Shown: positions 31,583-43,880 of the stretch, piece after piece
Layout of the letters: every line of letters begins with the position of its first letter
How positions within the stretch are numbered: the stretch's first letter is position 1
NCBI GenBank assembly: GCA_963709645.1
Contig: CAVPXP010000013.1
Span: 62,001 to 126,000 of the forward strand
DNA: 64,000 bases
Reading direction: 5' to 3'
Origin: DYRB01 sp963709645
Lineage (GTDB): Bacteria; Pseudomonadota; Gammaproteobacteria; Chromatiales; Chromatiaceae
Translations under genes and position numbers: made by a program
Notes under the pieces: model-generated
The model's database searches: none
What the model was told of the DNA's origin: nothing
The model's input: the letters and a program-made list of their open reading frames with translations, nothing else

Positions 31583-32403
31583 CGTGTAGTCGCAATGTAG
31601 ACGATTGCGAAGGATCGCCGAACCCCCGACACACCCGTCCCCCCTGGCGCCCGCCAACAAGGTAACCGCGCCAGGTTTCTGAAACCGATCCGGCAGGCCG
31701 TCGCGAGTTTGCCACAATAGGCGCCAAGACTATATTGGTGAGAGGGGCATAAGCGCAGGCCGGAACCGCCGGTTCTGACCCGCTGCGTTCAGTCCGACAG
31801 CGCACCGAGAAACTTACAATGGGGCAATAAGCAGGCGTTGCTAGTCGTGCAATACCGCAGTGCGTGGACGATCGGACCCATGCAACCCAATGGCACATTT
31901 ACACCCTCATCGACGAGCCTGCTAAGGGAACGCTGATTAATGCGTTTCCCGTGCGGGCCACGGAGGGCCCGCCATTTCCGACGGCGCTAAGCCGTTGAAA
32001 ATGGAGCGCTCCACGAGTCGCGCCTCGGGGAGCGCGAGCTGATTCAAGCCAGGGATGGCTTTAACCAGCACCTCCCTAAAGCCGCTGCCGGATTGGAGTG
32101 CGATGGCACAGCCTGAGCCCGAATACCAGTTCGATTAGAGGGTCGATTGGTAGGGGTTGGGGACACCGCCGCCCACAGCGCTATTCATGGGCCGTTCGTG
32201 CCACGCGTGGTCTGCTCCATACTGTGGCCGCATTTTTCACCGCGCCTGACCCCGGAAGAGGCGGCCTCGCCCATATGCCAGCCCCAGGGCAGCGGCACCG
32301 ACGGCCTTGCATGCCACCCCTGTCCGGGTTACCGCCCGCCCTATCTCGCTGTGGGACGGTTGGATTTCCTATCACTACCCAACGATACACTCAAGAGTGG
32401 CAT
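31583..32403. other. Intergenic, accessory region after tRNA-Thr
   Basis: No supported gene. The minus-strand frame across 31455-31898 runs through the tRNA antisense and is spurious. The region contains the full-length 156-bp element at 31923-32078. The plus-strand frame that opens near 32098 runs into the methyltransferase, but its first 100 codons lack protein-like composition. Confidence 0.5.
31923..32078 (+). mobile_element. MITE-like element, full-length copy B
   Basis: A 156-bp copy of the element at 16020-16175 in the opposite orientation. It starts TAAGGGAACGCTGATTAAT and ends with TTAACCAGCACCTCCCTA, with TA at both ends, consistent with a TA target. The interior is conserved, including CGGAGGGCCCGCCATTTCC and GGGAGCGCGAGCTGATTCAA. 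Non-coding. Confidence 0.75.
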
Positions 32404-33150
32404 ATGCATCGAGCAACCGAGACTGATGACCTGGCCACACAGATAGGCAACCTGAAGTGGTTTCACTCGATTGAGTTCGGCCAAGGGATTGTTTCCCCAG
32501 GCCGTGTTAAGGCCAACGATCTCCTGAAGATATCGGACATTTACTTCAGCACGCCGCTTTCCGGAAAGAGCGTACTTGATATTGGGGCTTGGGATGGTTT
32601 TCACAGCGTCCAAGCCTTGAAACGCGGAGCGGCAAGCGTGACTGCGTTGGACCGCTGGCAGCATTGGGGGAACCGCGCTTGCATCGATCTCGTCAAAAAA
32701 TACGTTGTGCCGGAACTCAGTATCATACAGTGCGACGCCTATGACTTGTCTCCTGAAAAAGTTGCCCCGCACGACATAGTGCTGTTTGCCGGTGTGCTAT
32801 ACCACATGCGGCACCCTTTCCTTGGGTTGGAGAAAGTGGCTAGCGTAACAGGTGAACTGCTCATCGTTGAGACAGTAATCGATGCTGGGGACGTAACTCG
32901 CCCAGCGATGATCATGTATCCTGGACGTGAACGAAACAACGACGCAAGCAACTGGTGGGGCCCGAACCACCTTTGCGTAGAGGCCATGCTAAGGGACTTG
33001 GGTTTTCCACATATTCAATTCACTCCTACCCAACATAGTAGGCGCGGGGTCTTTCACGCGTGGCGGACTCGCGCCCCGACGCCAATCGACACCCTGTCGG
33101 TTGAGAATCGAGCATGGTGGAAGCAGATGATTCCAAAGTGGAAGCGGTGA
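32404..33150 (+). CDS. SAM-dependent methyltransferase, CmoB/DUF1698-like
   Basis: A 248-residue class I methyltransferase. The start MHRATETDD is chosen because the upstream frame has no similarity. WFHSIEFGQGIVSPGR opens the domain, motif I is VLDIGAWDGFHS, and later blocks are FAGVLYHMRHPFLGLE and ETVIDAGD, as in DUF1698 proteins related to CmoB. The carboxy-SAM and tRNA-specific features of CmoB cannot be confirmed, and such genes also occur in glycan clusters, so the substrate is unknown. Its codons are visibly more AT-rich than those of flanking housekeeping genes, suggesting transfer. Confidence 0.7.
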   Translation: MHRATETDDLATQIGNLKWFHSIEFGQGIVSPGRVKANDLLKISDIYFSTPLSGKSVLDIGAWDGFHSVQALKRGAASVTALDRWQHWGNRACIDLVKKYVVPELSIIQCDAYDLSPEKVAPHDIVLFAGVLYHMRHPFLGLEKVASVTGELLIVETVIDAGDVTRPAMIMYPGRERNNDASNWWGPNHLCVEAMLRDLGFPHIQFTPTQHSRRGVFHAWRTRAPTPIDTLSVENRAWWKQMIPKWKR

Positions 33151-33204
33151 TTTTGTTCGTGCGCAAAGCAGAGAGCAGTAAAAAGGGGTCACCTTTGTTA
33201 TGGG

Positions 33205-33489
33205 CTACACCGTCGGGTATTCAATGCCAGGATCGCCCCCCTGCCTCGCAAGCGGCGCTTCTTCTTGCCGGACGTACCAGTCCACGTGGGACCGCCAAGA
33301 CCGCAAACGTCGCCCAGTCACCCGCATCCGCCGCCCACGCAAGCGCATCGAGCCAAGGAATGGATGGCCCGGATCGGGAACCAACCAGCGCAGCTCCCGC
33401 CACACCGAGACCGCCGTCCCGTCGGGCAAGTGCTTGCGAATGATCCTGGCCTTCTCCTCGGGCGTGTACGTCTTGTGCTGTTTTCTCAT
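33205..33489 (-). pseudogene. Transposase N-terminal remnant
   Basis: The first 28 codons, MRKQHKTYTPEEKARIIRK and what follows, match the helix-turn-helix start of IS3-type OrfA transposases. After that the frame loses similarity, and other frames take over without a complete second helix-turn-helix. No inverted repeats were identified around it. A decayed insertion sequence end. Confidence 0.55.
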
Positions 33490-33837
33490 CTCCTAATCCC
33501 GTGCTCGGGTTACAACTTTAACCAAGCAGGGAAAATTCTGATTCGAGGTGAAGCGTTACACGGTGGACCGCCGGAGCATGGAAGTGCCGGTGATGCTTGC
33601 GTGGCTGAACGCTGCGATAGGGGCCAATTTCATTTCATGCCGGCCGATAGGCCATCGGACCGCCCCCTGATGGTGGCACTCACCGGGACTGATGGCCAGC
33701 TTTGCATCGAAAGCCACCCGGAGACGACACTTCGCTGCGCCGTTCCATCGCCTGGTGGGCTTGCACGATCGAAGCGGACACGCGACCTCCCGGTCAGGAC
33801 GGCGTCCATCTCCAGAGGGCGGACAATCCGCCGCAGG
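33490..33837. other. Short region without recognisable gene
   Basis: About 350 bp between the transposase remnant and the CHAP-like gene. Open frames on both strands are short and have no family features. Confidence 0.4.
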
Positions 33838-34380
33838 CTACGCTGGGATCTTGTAATAGGCACATACCGAATTGCTGTTCGCATCCGGACCCGAATAGCG
33901 AATCTGCTTTTTTGTATGCCAGACGATCTTGTTGCCAGTCGAGTTTCCGTCGACTGACTCCAGATGGTTGGAATCGTAGTCGATATCGGTCACGATGAAG
34001 TGATGCCACAGGTAGTTGCCGTTCTGCATTTGCCTGCCGCGTATAACTGCGACATCGCCTGGGTGCATGAAGCGATAGTCGTATACCTTCTTGAGACCGG
34101 TACCATTGATACCCGACTTGCTGCCGCCGGCCTGCCACCAAACGTCCAGTCCACCCCAATGTTTCAGAACATAGCATGCGAAGATACCGCACCATGCGGT
34201 TGAATAACCCTGGACTGGTACATTGCTCCCCATGGTCTGAAATTTTTTCATGTCCTGGTCGGTGGGGGGAGTTAGCCCTGCGGTCGTAAAGAAGCTCTGC
34301 ATCTCGTCGGCGGACGGCTTCCACTCGCCGAAGTTCGACTCCCATATCGCCCAATTCACGATTTCGTCTCTTATCGGCAT
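33838..34380 (-). CDS. CHAP/NlpC-like cysteine hydrolase domain protein
   Basis: A 180-residue protein with no signal peptide or membrane segment. AWCGIFACYVLKHWGG places a candidate nucleophile at Cys64. HPGDVAVIRG and HHFIVTDID supply candidate His126/127, and ESVDGNS supplies a polar third residue near 144-146. This order of Cys, GD, His and D/EGN is that of CHAP amidase/peptidase domains acting on peptidoglycan. A clear AAGGAG site precedes the ATG. The gene is isolated in an accessory patch. A secreted antibacterial effector is possible but unproven, and no immunity partner or secretion genes are adjacent. Confidence 0.55.
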   Translation of the reverse strand: MPIRDEIVNWAIWESNFGEWKPSADEMQSFFTTAGLTPPTDQDMKKFQTMGSNVPVQGYSTAWCGIFACYVLKHWGGLDVWWQAGGSKSGINGTGLKKVYDYRFMHPGDVAVIRGRQMQNGNYLWHHFIVTDIDYDSNHLESVDGNSTGNKIVWHTKKQIRYSGPDANSNSVCAYYKIPA

Positions 34381-34931
34381 GAGCTGCTCCTTCTGTGTAA
34401 GCGTTTTCGTGTCGCCGGGGCCGTCTCGGGCCGATCCCCATCGCCGAGCCCGGTCGACAGGGTCGAAATCGATCTCGTACCACGTTAGGCCGCGCTAGGA
34501 TTATAGGACGCTGGCGGCCTCCGCCACGATCCTGAAGGTGCAACCGGAGATCATCGCGGGTTTGCCGCCGTTGTCCATCGCCGCCTGGAGCGGTTCAGTC
34601 AGTGGGCGCACGGGCTTGACGTTGCCCTGGGCTCATATCCCCGAGCGGCGCAGCTCACATCGACGTAGGACACAGCGCTGGTGCTGCCTCTAGTTCCATC
34701 CTGGGATCTCGTCGCCGAACTTCCATACAAAGGAGGCTTGGCGCTCGAACGGCGCAGAGCAGCGGGTGGGGGCAATAACTGACACGCCCAATCCCGGCTC
34801 GGAAGGGTGTTGCCAGCAGATGCGTCGCGGATTCTTCTTCTCTGGATACTGTCCCGTGACCTCCCAGGTCACGACTGCATCTTTTTGCCAACTTAATACA
34901 CAAAGACAGAGATCACCGGATAAGCGCACCC
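34381..34931. other. Region with decayed coding fragments
   Basis: About 550 bp. On the minus strand, segments at about 34502-34640 read like a protein C-terminus (MISGCTFRIVAEAASVL before a TAA at 34502, and GNVKPVRPLTEPLQAAMD in a neighbouring frame). An 80-codon frame at 34690-34929 ends FVWKFGDEIPGWN. No family was recognised. A 7-bp perfect inverted repeat, GTGACCT/AGGTCAC, sits at 34856-34872. Confidence 0.35.
34690..34929 (-). CDS. Possible small protein or gene remnant, unrecognised
   Basis: A 79-codon frame directly downstream of glmS with protein-like composition in its second half (QYPEKKNPRRICWQHPSEP, FVWKFGDEIPGWN). It has no convincing ribosome site, and decayed fragments in adjacent frames follow. 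It could be the remains of a longer gene. Confidence 0.25.
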   Translation of the reverse strand: MRLSGDLCLCVLSWQKDAVVTWEVTGQYPEKKNPRRICWQHPSEPGLGVSVIAPTRCSAPFERQASFVWKFGDEIPGWN

Positions 34932-36764
<1,833 letters not shown>

Positions 36765-36776
36765 CGTGTGGACCTC

Positions 36777-38147
36777 TCAGCCCTTCGCAGGCTTCTGGGG
36801 GCGCTGCCACCCGTCGATGGTGATCTGGGGGGCGCGGGTTAGCGTCAGTTTTCCAGCGGGCGCAGTGCGGCCGATGGTCGACCCCGCGCCGATGGTCGCC
36901 CCTTCGCCTACGGTCACCGGGGCGACCAGGGCCGTATTGGAGCCGATGAAGGCCCCGTCTCCGATCACGGTGAGGTGCTTGTTGGCGCCGTCGTAGTTGC
37001 AGGTGATGGTCCCTGCGCCGATGTTGACCCCTCTGCCGATCCGCGCGTCCCCGACATAGGTCAGGTGATTGACCTTGCTTCCATAGCCGATCTGGGCCTT
37101 TTTGATCTCGACGAAGTTCCCGACATGGGTCGCATCCGCAAGCTCAGCATCGGGACGGAGGCGCGTGAAAGGTCCGACCAAGGCCCCAGCGCCGACCCTG
37201 GCGCCGTCGATGACGCTGTTGGCGAAGACCTGCGTGTCCGACCCAAGGGTACAGTCCCGCAGGCAGCAATTAGGGCCGATACGAACGCGGTCCCCAAGGT
37301 GGACCGCGCCCTCGAAGACGCAGTTGATGTCGATGGTCACGTCCCGCCCGGTCTCCAGGCGGCCGCGCAGGTCGAAACGCGCCGGGTCGAGCAGGGTGAC
37401 CCCGGCGCGCATCAGCCGGTCGGCTTCGCGTCTCTGGTACCAACGCTCCAGGGCGGCGAGCTGGACGCGGTCGTTGACCCCAGCCACTTCCTCTGCGAAC
37501 TCCGGCCGGGTGGACGCAACCTCGTCGCCGTCCGTCGCCGAAAACCCAACCACGTCGGTGAGGTAAAACTCCCGCTGGGAATTGGCGTTACTAACCCGAG
37601 ATAGCCAGTCTGCGAGGCGTACCCGGTCGGCGATGGCGATCCCGGTATTGATCTCGTCAATGGCCAGTTCGGCCTCGCTGGCGTCCTTCTGCTCCACGAT
37701 GCGGAGGATGCGCCCGTTGTGGGCGCGGAGGATGCGCCCGTAGCCGGAAGGGTCGGCGAGCCGCATGGTCAAGAGACCCAGGGGAACATCGGTGGCCTCC
37801 GCGATCAGGCGGCGCAGGGTTTCCGGCCGAATCAGGGGGACGTCGCCGTAGAGGACCAGGATGCGGTCCACCCCCGCCATCGCGGGCATGGCCTGCATAA
37901 CGGCGTGGGCGGTGCCGAGGCGCTCGGCCTGTTCGACCCAGTCGCAAGCATTGCTGGCAAAGGCGGCGGGGACCGCCTCACCGCCGTGCCCGTAGACCAC
38001 GCAGACTTCGACTGCACCGAGGGCATGGGCGGTGTCCAGCACGTGGGCGAGAAGGGGCCGCCCGGCGAGGGGGTGAAGGACCTTAGGCAGGTCCGAGCGC
38101 ATGCGGGTGCCTTGACCTGCTGCAAGGACGACGACGCCGAGTCTCAT
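36777..38147 (-). CDS. glmU: Bifunctional GlmU: glucosamine-1-P acetyltransferase / GlcNAc-1-P uridylyltransferase
   Basis: Makes UDP-GlcNAc. A 456-residue protein with the N-terminal nucleotidyltransferase motif LAAGQGTRMRSDLPKVLHPL and, from about residue 250, a left-handed beta-helix of hexapeptide repeats ending in the acetyltransferase site (NYDGANKHLTVIGDGAFIG). An AAGGAG site precedes the ATG. It lies between the SlyD-like gene and glmS on the same strand. Confidence 0.97.
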   Translation of the reverse strand: MRLGVVVLAAGQGTRMRSDLPKVLHPLAGRPLLAHVLDTAHALGAVEVCVVYGHGGEAVPAAFASNACDWVEQAERLGTAHAVMQAMPAMAGVDRILVLYGDVPLIRPETLRRLIAEATDVPLGLLTMRLADPSGYGRILRAHNGRILRIVEQKDASEAELAIDEINTGIAIADRVRLADWLSRVSNANSQREFYLTDVVGFSATDGDEVASTRPEFAEEVAGVNDRVQLAALERWYQRREADRLMRAGVTLLDPARFDLRGRLETGRDVTIDINCVFEGAVHLGDRVRIGPNCCLRDCTLGSDTQVFANSVIDGARVGAGALVGPFTRLRPDAELADATHVGNFVEIKKAQIGYGSKVNHLTYVGDARIGRGVNIGAGTITCNYDGANKHLTVIGDGAFIGSNTALVAPVTVGEGATIGAGSTIGRTAPAGKLTLTRAPQITIDGWQRPQKPAKG

Positions 38148-38212
38148 GGCGGCAGGGCTCCTTGGGTGGAAATGATCGGTCCGGCCGAACGGTCTGGAGC
38201 GATGGACGGGCC

Positions 38213-38701
38213 TCAGTGCAGGCCGGTCGAGGCTGGGCCAGCGCGGTCCTGGGCCAGCTCCGCCGGAGTCGGGTCGCGGACCTCACGGATCGTCATGCGG
38301 ACCCGCAGTGGCTTACCAGCCAAGGGGTGATTGCCGTCGACCGTGAGCTGACCTTCCTCGATGCGGGTGACATAGAAGGTCTTGACGTCCCCGGTGTCGT
38401 TTTGCATGGGAACCTCGGCCCCGACGAAGCGAAACTCCGGAGGGACATTGTGCAGGTCGTCGGTGAAGGTCAGGTTGGGATCATGGGGTCCGAAGGCATC
38501 GCCGGCCGGGACCGACATCTCCACCTCGTCGCCCACGCGCTTGCCGGCCAGGGCCCGGTCCATGCCGCCAATCAGCTCCGTGCTGCCTCCGTGGATATAG
38601 CTCACCGGTAGGTCGCTCTGCTCCAGGACACTGCCGTTCTCGTCCCGCATGGTGTAGGTGATGGAGACGAACTTGCCGGCTCTGATGGGCTGGTCGGTCA
38701 T
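38213..38701 (-). CDS. SlyD-like FKBP-type peptidyl-prolyl isomerase
   Basis: A 162-residue protein starting MTDQPIRAGKFVSITYTM. The FKBP core is interrupted by an IF chaperone insert (FGPHDPNLTFTD to about residue 115) and closes with VDGNHPLAGKPLRVRMTIREV. It lacks the histidine-rich metal tail of Escherichia coli SlyD. Probably a folding helper. It sits between the atp operon terminator and glmU, 65 bp upstream of the latter, and may be co-transcribed with glmUS. Confidence 0.85.
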   Translation of the reverse strand: MTDQPIRAGKFVSITYTMRDENGSVLEQSDLPVSYIHGGSTELIGGMDRALAGKRVGDEVEMSVPAGDAFGPHDPNLTFTDDLHNVPPEFRFVGAEVPMQNDTGDVKTFYVTRIEEGQLTVDGNHPLAGKPLRVRMTIREVRDPTPAELAQDRAGPASTGLH

Positions 38702-38778
38702 GTGTTTGAGATGAACATGGCTAAGAGAATGCCGGGAGTTTAACCCGAGCGGCCCTGTGGACCGCAAGGGCGGATGGC

Positions 38779-38812
38779 CAAAATGCAAGGCCCCCGCCGG
38801 AGGGCAGGGGCC
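38779..38812 (-). terminator. Probable terminator of the atp operon
   Basis: Downstream of atpC on the minus strand, GGCCCC pairs with GGGGCC around an 11-12 base GC-rich loop, and TTGCATTTT follows. The T-run is interrupted, so efficiency is uncertain. Confidence 0.5.
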
Positions 38813-38842
38813 GGACCTTGCGCCAGTGTCGGCCCGCCGCCG

Positions 38843-39262
38843 TCACTTCATCTTGCGCAGCTTCTCGATGGCGCGCAGTTGCGCGATAGCCTCGGCCAGT
38901 TCGGCCTGGGCTTTGGCATACTCGAACTGGGCGGTGTGCCCGGCGAGTGCATCCTCGGCGCGGCGTTTGGCCTCCAGGGCCGCGGCCTCGTCCAGGTCGT
39001 GGGCGCGGACGGCCGTATCCGCCAGGACGGTCACGATGGACGGCTGTACCTCGAGAATCCCGCCGGACACGTAGAAGTGCTCGACCTTGCCGTTCTCCTG
39101 TTCGACCCGCACATCCCCCGGTTTGAGCCGGGTGATCAGCGGCGAGTGCCGCGGGGCGATGCCGACCTCGCCCATTTCGGCTGGGGCGAACACCATCCGT
39201 GCCATTCCGGAGTGGATGGCGCCCTCGGCGCTCACGATGTCTACATGTACTGTCATTGCCAT
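38843..39262 (-). CDS. atpC: F1Fo ATP synthase subunit epsilon
   Basis: A 139-residue subunit of the central stalk. The N-terminal beta-sandwich holds FAPAEMGEVGIAPRHSPLIT and GGILEVQPSIVTVLADTA. The C-terminal helical pair (about 90-139) is the regulatory, ATPase-inhibitory part. It is the last gene of the atp operon, 27 bp after atpD. Confidence 0.95.
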   Translation of the reverse strand: MAMTVHVDIVSAEGAIHSGMARMVFAPAEMGEVGIAPRHSPLITRLKPGDVRVEQENGKVEHFYVSGGILEVQPSIVTVLADTAVRAHDLDEAAALEAKRRAEDALAGHTAQFEYAKAQAELAEAIAQLRAIEKLRKMK

Positions 39263-39289
39263 GGGCTTTCCCCTGGTGCGTTTGGCCGA

Positions 39290-40666
39290 TTACATTTTCT
39301 CGGCCTTGGCGACCGCTTCCTCAATACCGCCAACCATATAGAAGGCCTGCTCCGGGAGGTGGTCGTATTCGCCGTTGGCGATGGCCTTGAAGCTCGCGAT
39401 GGTATCGGTCAGGTGGACATACTTGCCGGGGGCGCCGGTGAAAACCTCCGCCACGGAGAAGGGCTGGGACAGGAATCGCTGGATCTTGCGGGCACGGGCC
39501 ACCGCCAGCTTGTCTTCGTCGGAGAGCTCGTCCATGCCGAGGATGGCGATGATGTCCTTCAGCTCCTTGTAGCGTTGCAGGGTCCCTTGGACCAGGCGGG
39601 CTGTGTCGTAGTGGTCCTGCCCGACGATATAGGGGTCGAGGATACGGCTGGTGGAATCCAGCGGGTCCACGGCCGGATAGATGCCAAGCTCCGCAATCTG
39701 GCGGGAGAGCACCAGGGTCGCGTCCAAATGGGCGAACGTGGTCGCGGGTGATGGGTCCGTGAGGTCGTCGGCCGGGACGTACACCGCTTGGAAGGACGTG
39801 ATGGAGCCGGTGCGGGTGGAAGTGATGCGCTCCTGGAGCACGCCCATCTCCTCAGCGAGGGTCGGCTGGTAGCCGACGGCGGAGGGCATGCGGCCGAGCA
39901 GGGCCGAGACCTCGGTACCGGCTAGGGTGTAACGGTAGATGTTGTCCACGAAGAGCAGCACGTCGCGCCCCTCCTCGCGGAAGTATTCCGCCATGGTCAG
40001 GCCGGTGAGGGCCACGCGCAGGCGGTTGCCTGGGGGCTCGTTCATCTGGCCATAGACGAGGGCGACCTTGTCCAAGACGCCGGACTCGGTCATCTCGTGG
40101 TAGAAGTCGTTGCCCTCACGGGTGCGCTCGCCGACGCCGGCGAAGACCGAAAAACCGCCGTGGGCCTTGGCGATGTTGTTGATCAGCTCCATCAGGGTGA
40201 CGGTCTTGCCGACGCCGGCGCCGCCAAACAGGCCAATCTTGCCGCCCTTGGCGATGGGCATGACCAGGTCGATCACCTTGATGCCTGTCTCCAGAATTGC
40301 GGTGCTGCTGGCCTGGTCTTCGAACTTGGGTGGGTTGCGATGGATGGGCCAGCGCTCCTCGGTGGGTACCGGGCCCTTGTCGTCGATGGGGCGACCGAGG
40401 ACATCCATGATGCGGCCCAGTGTGGCCTGGCCGACCGGAACGCTGATGGCAGAACCCGTGCCGACCGCTTCGATGCCGCGCCGCAATCCGTCGGTGGAAC
40501 CCATGGCAATCGTGCGTACAATGCCGTCGCCGAGCTGCTGTTGGACCTCGAGGGTTAGTCCGGCAGCCGCGACGTCCAGCGCTTCATAAATCTTGGGCAT
40601 CTCGCCCCGGGGGAACTGGACGTCCACCACGGCGCCGATGATTTCCACGACGTGACCGGTGCTCAT
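39290..40666 (-). CDS. atpD: F1Fo ATP synthase subunit beta
   Basis: A 458-residue catalytic subunit. Walker A is GGAGVGKTV (near 150). GERTREGNDFYHEM, the Walker B region VLLFVDNIYRYTLAG and the DELSDEDK segment near the C-terminus are all present. Normal length and clean frame. Confidence 0.98.
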   Translation of the reverse strand: MSTGHVVEIIGAVVDVQFPRGEMPKIYEALDVAAAGLTLEVQQQLGDGIVRTIAMGSTDGLRRGIEAVGTGSAISVPVGQATLGRIMDVLGRPIDDKGPVPTEERWPIHRNPPKFEDQASSTAILETGIKVIDLVMPIAKGGKIGLFGGAGVGKTVTLMELINNIAKAHGGFSVFAGVGERTREGNDFYHEMTESGVLDKVALVYGQMNEPPGNRLRVALTGLTMAEYFREEGRDVLLFVDNIYRYTLAGTEVSALLGRMPSAVGYQPTLAEEMGVLQERITSTRTGSITSFQAVYVPADDLTDPSPATTFAHLDATLVLSRQIAELGIYPAVDPLDSTSRILDPYIVGQDHYDTARLVQGTLQRYKELKDIIAILGMDELSDEDKLAVARARKIQRFLSQPFSVAEVFTGAPGKYVHLTDTIASFKAIANGEYDHLPEQAFYMVGGIEEAVAKAEKM

Positions 40667-40766
40667 AACGATTTCCTCTTCTCGCCTTTACGGCGCTTGG
40701 ATGCAAGTCGATTCTGATGTGGGCCGCCGGCGCTCGCTGAGGCCACCAAGGTGCCAGGGGCGAGCC

Positions 40767-41631
40767 CTAGACCGCTGCCGCCCCGCTCACGATCTCCGCG
40801 ATCTCCTGGGTGATCGCCGCCTGACGGGCCTTGTTGTAAACCAGTTGCAGTTCGTCGATCAGGTTGCCGGCGTTGTCCGAGGCCGACTTCATGGCCACCA
40901 TTCGGGCCGCCTGCTCGGACGCCCCGTTCTCGACCACGACCTGATAGACCAGCGACTCGATATAGCGCTGAAGAAGCTGATCGAGCACCGCGCGGGCATC
41001 CGGCTCGTAGATGTAGTCCCAGTGGTGTTGCTGGGCCTCCACGCCCTCCGCAATGATCGGAACCAGCTGGCGAATGGTAGGCCGCTGGGTCATGGTGTTG
41101 ACGAAGACGTTGAACACGACGTAGATCGCGTCGATCTCGCCGGCCTCATAGGCGTTGAGCATCGCCTTGACGGTACCGATCAGGTCCTCGATGCGGGGTT
41201 GATCGCCCAGGCGGGTCGCCTGCGCAAGGACGTTGCCGCCGAAGCGCCTGAAGAAGCCCAGGGCCTTGCCGCCGATGGTGCAGAAGACCGGTTCGACCCC
41301 TTGCTTGCGCTGCTCTTTTATCTCCAGGATCAGCTTGCGGAACAGGTTGCTGTTGAGACCGCCGCACAGAGCCGCGGTCAGTGGAGACCACGATGTAGCC
41401 GACCTTCTTGCGTGGGCGCTCCTTGGCCATAAAGCTGTGTTGGTACTCCGGTGAGGCGTAGTACAGATGGCTGATGACCTGAAGCATCTTTTGCGCATAG
41501 GGGCGTGACGCCTTCATGCGGTCCTGCGCCTTGCGCATCTTTGACGCGGAGACCGTCTCCATGGCGGAGGTGATCTTCTGCGTGCTCTTGATGCTGGCGA
41601 TCTTGGTGCGGATCTCTTTCGCGCCGGCCAT
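40767..41631 (-). CDS. atpG: F1Fo ATP synthase subunit gamma (one frameshift)
   Basis: Rotor shaft of F1. The start is MAGAKEIRTKIASIKSTQKI, the conserved N-terminal helix, and the C-terminus is ARQAAITQEIAEIVSGAAAV. An extra base near 41377, in the VSTDRG/LCGGLNSN segment, shifts the frame. Corrected length is about 287 residues. Because the rest of the operon is intact and the subunit is indispensable for the enzyme, a sequence error is much likelier than a mutation. Confidence 0.93.
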
Positions 41632-41776
41632 GACTAAGCTCCCAGCTTCCTGCGGCCGGCTGCCGGCACCTGATGGGCAGGCACAGCGGCAGGCGGCAGG
41701 CTGCAATCAGTTCGAATGACGGACCGGGGGCGACCCCATCCCTCTGGGCTGGAGGTTGGCGGCCACTGGAGGCTGG

Positions 41777-43318
<1,542 letters not shown>

Positions 43319-43331
43319 GGCGGTTTCCCGT

Positions 43332-43871
43332 TCAAAATTCCAATTCGGTGGCCAGTTTTTCCAGCTTGCCGCGGACCGAGCCGTCGATCACGAGATCCCC
43401 GACGCGGATCTCGATGCCGCCGATCAGGGACTTGTCCAGCTCCACCGTCACTTCCACTGCGCCCCCAAGCCGGGTGGCCAGGACCTCCGACAGGTGATGC
43501 TGCTCAGTTTTGGTGAGGGCGTAGGCACTGCGGACGTGGGCGGTGCGGGTCCCCTCTTGGGCCGTGCGCATGGCCTCGAAGAGGCCGGTCAGCTCGGGCA
43601 GCAGGGCGAGCCGGTCATTCTCCGCCAGGAGCTTGACGAGATTGCCTGCCTCCGGCGGCAGGGCGTCACCTGCGACCTGCAGGACAATATCCCGCACCCG
43701 CTCCCGATCAATATTCGGATTGGCGATCTGGCGGCCCAGCTCGGCGTCATTGCCGATGGCCGCCAGCAGCGCCAGGGTGTCGGACCAGTCGGCGACCTGC
43801 CCGGTTTCCTGTGCCCGCGCGAAGACCGCCGCGGCATAGGGCCGAGCGATGGTTGTGATGTCTCCGGCCAT
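43332..43871 (-). CDS. atpH: F1Fo ATP synthase subunit delta
   Basis: A 179-residue peripheral-stalk cap. Family blocks are ARPYAAAVFARAQETGQ at the start and the C-terminal LDKSLIGGIEIRVGDLVIDGSVRGKL. It is flanked closely by atpF and atpA. Confidence 0.95.
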   Translation of the reverse strand: MAGDITTIARPYAAAVFARAQETGQVADWSDTLALLAAIGNDAELGRQIANPNIDRERVRDIVLQVAGDALPPEAGNLVKLLAENDRLALLPELTGLFEAMRTAQEGTRTAHVRSAYALTKTEQHHLSEVLATRLGGAVEVTVELDKSLIGGIEIRVGDLVIDGSVRGKLEKLATELEF

Positions 43872-43880
43872 GGTCCCGCC

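Noticed and set aside
31455..31898. 147-codon minus-strand frame ending in RIRTADLLITNQLLYRLSYIGRS-like residues
   Set aside because: Its C-terminus is the antisense of tRNA-Thr, a well-known false-gene pattern, and the rest has no family features.
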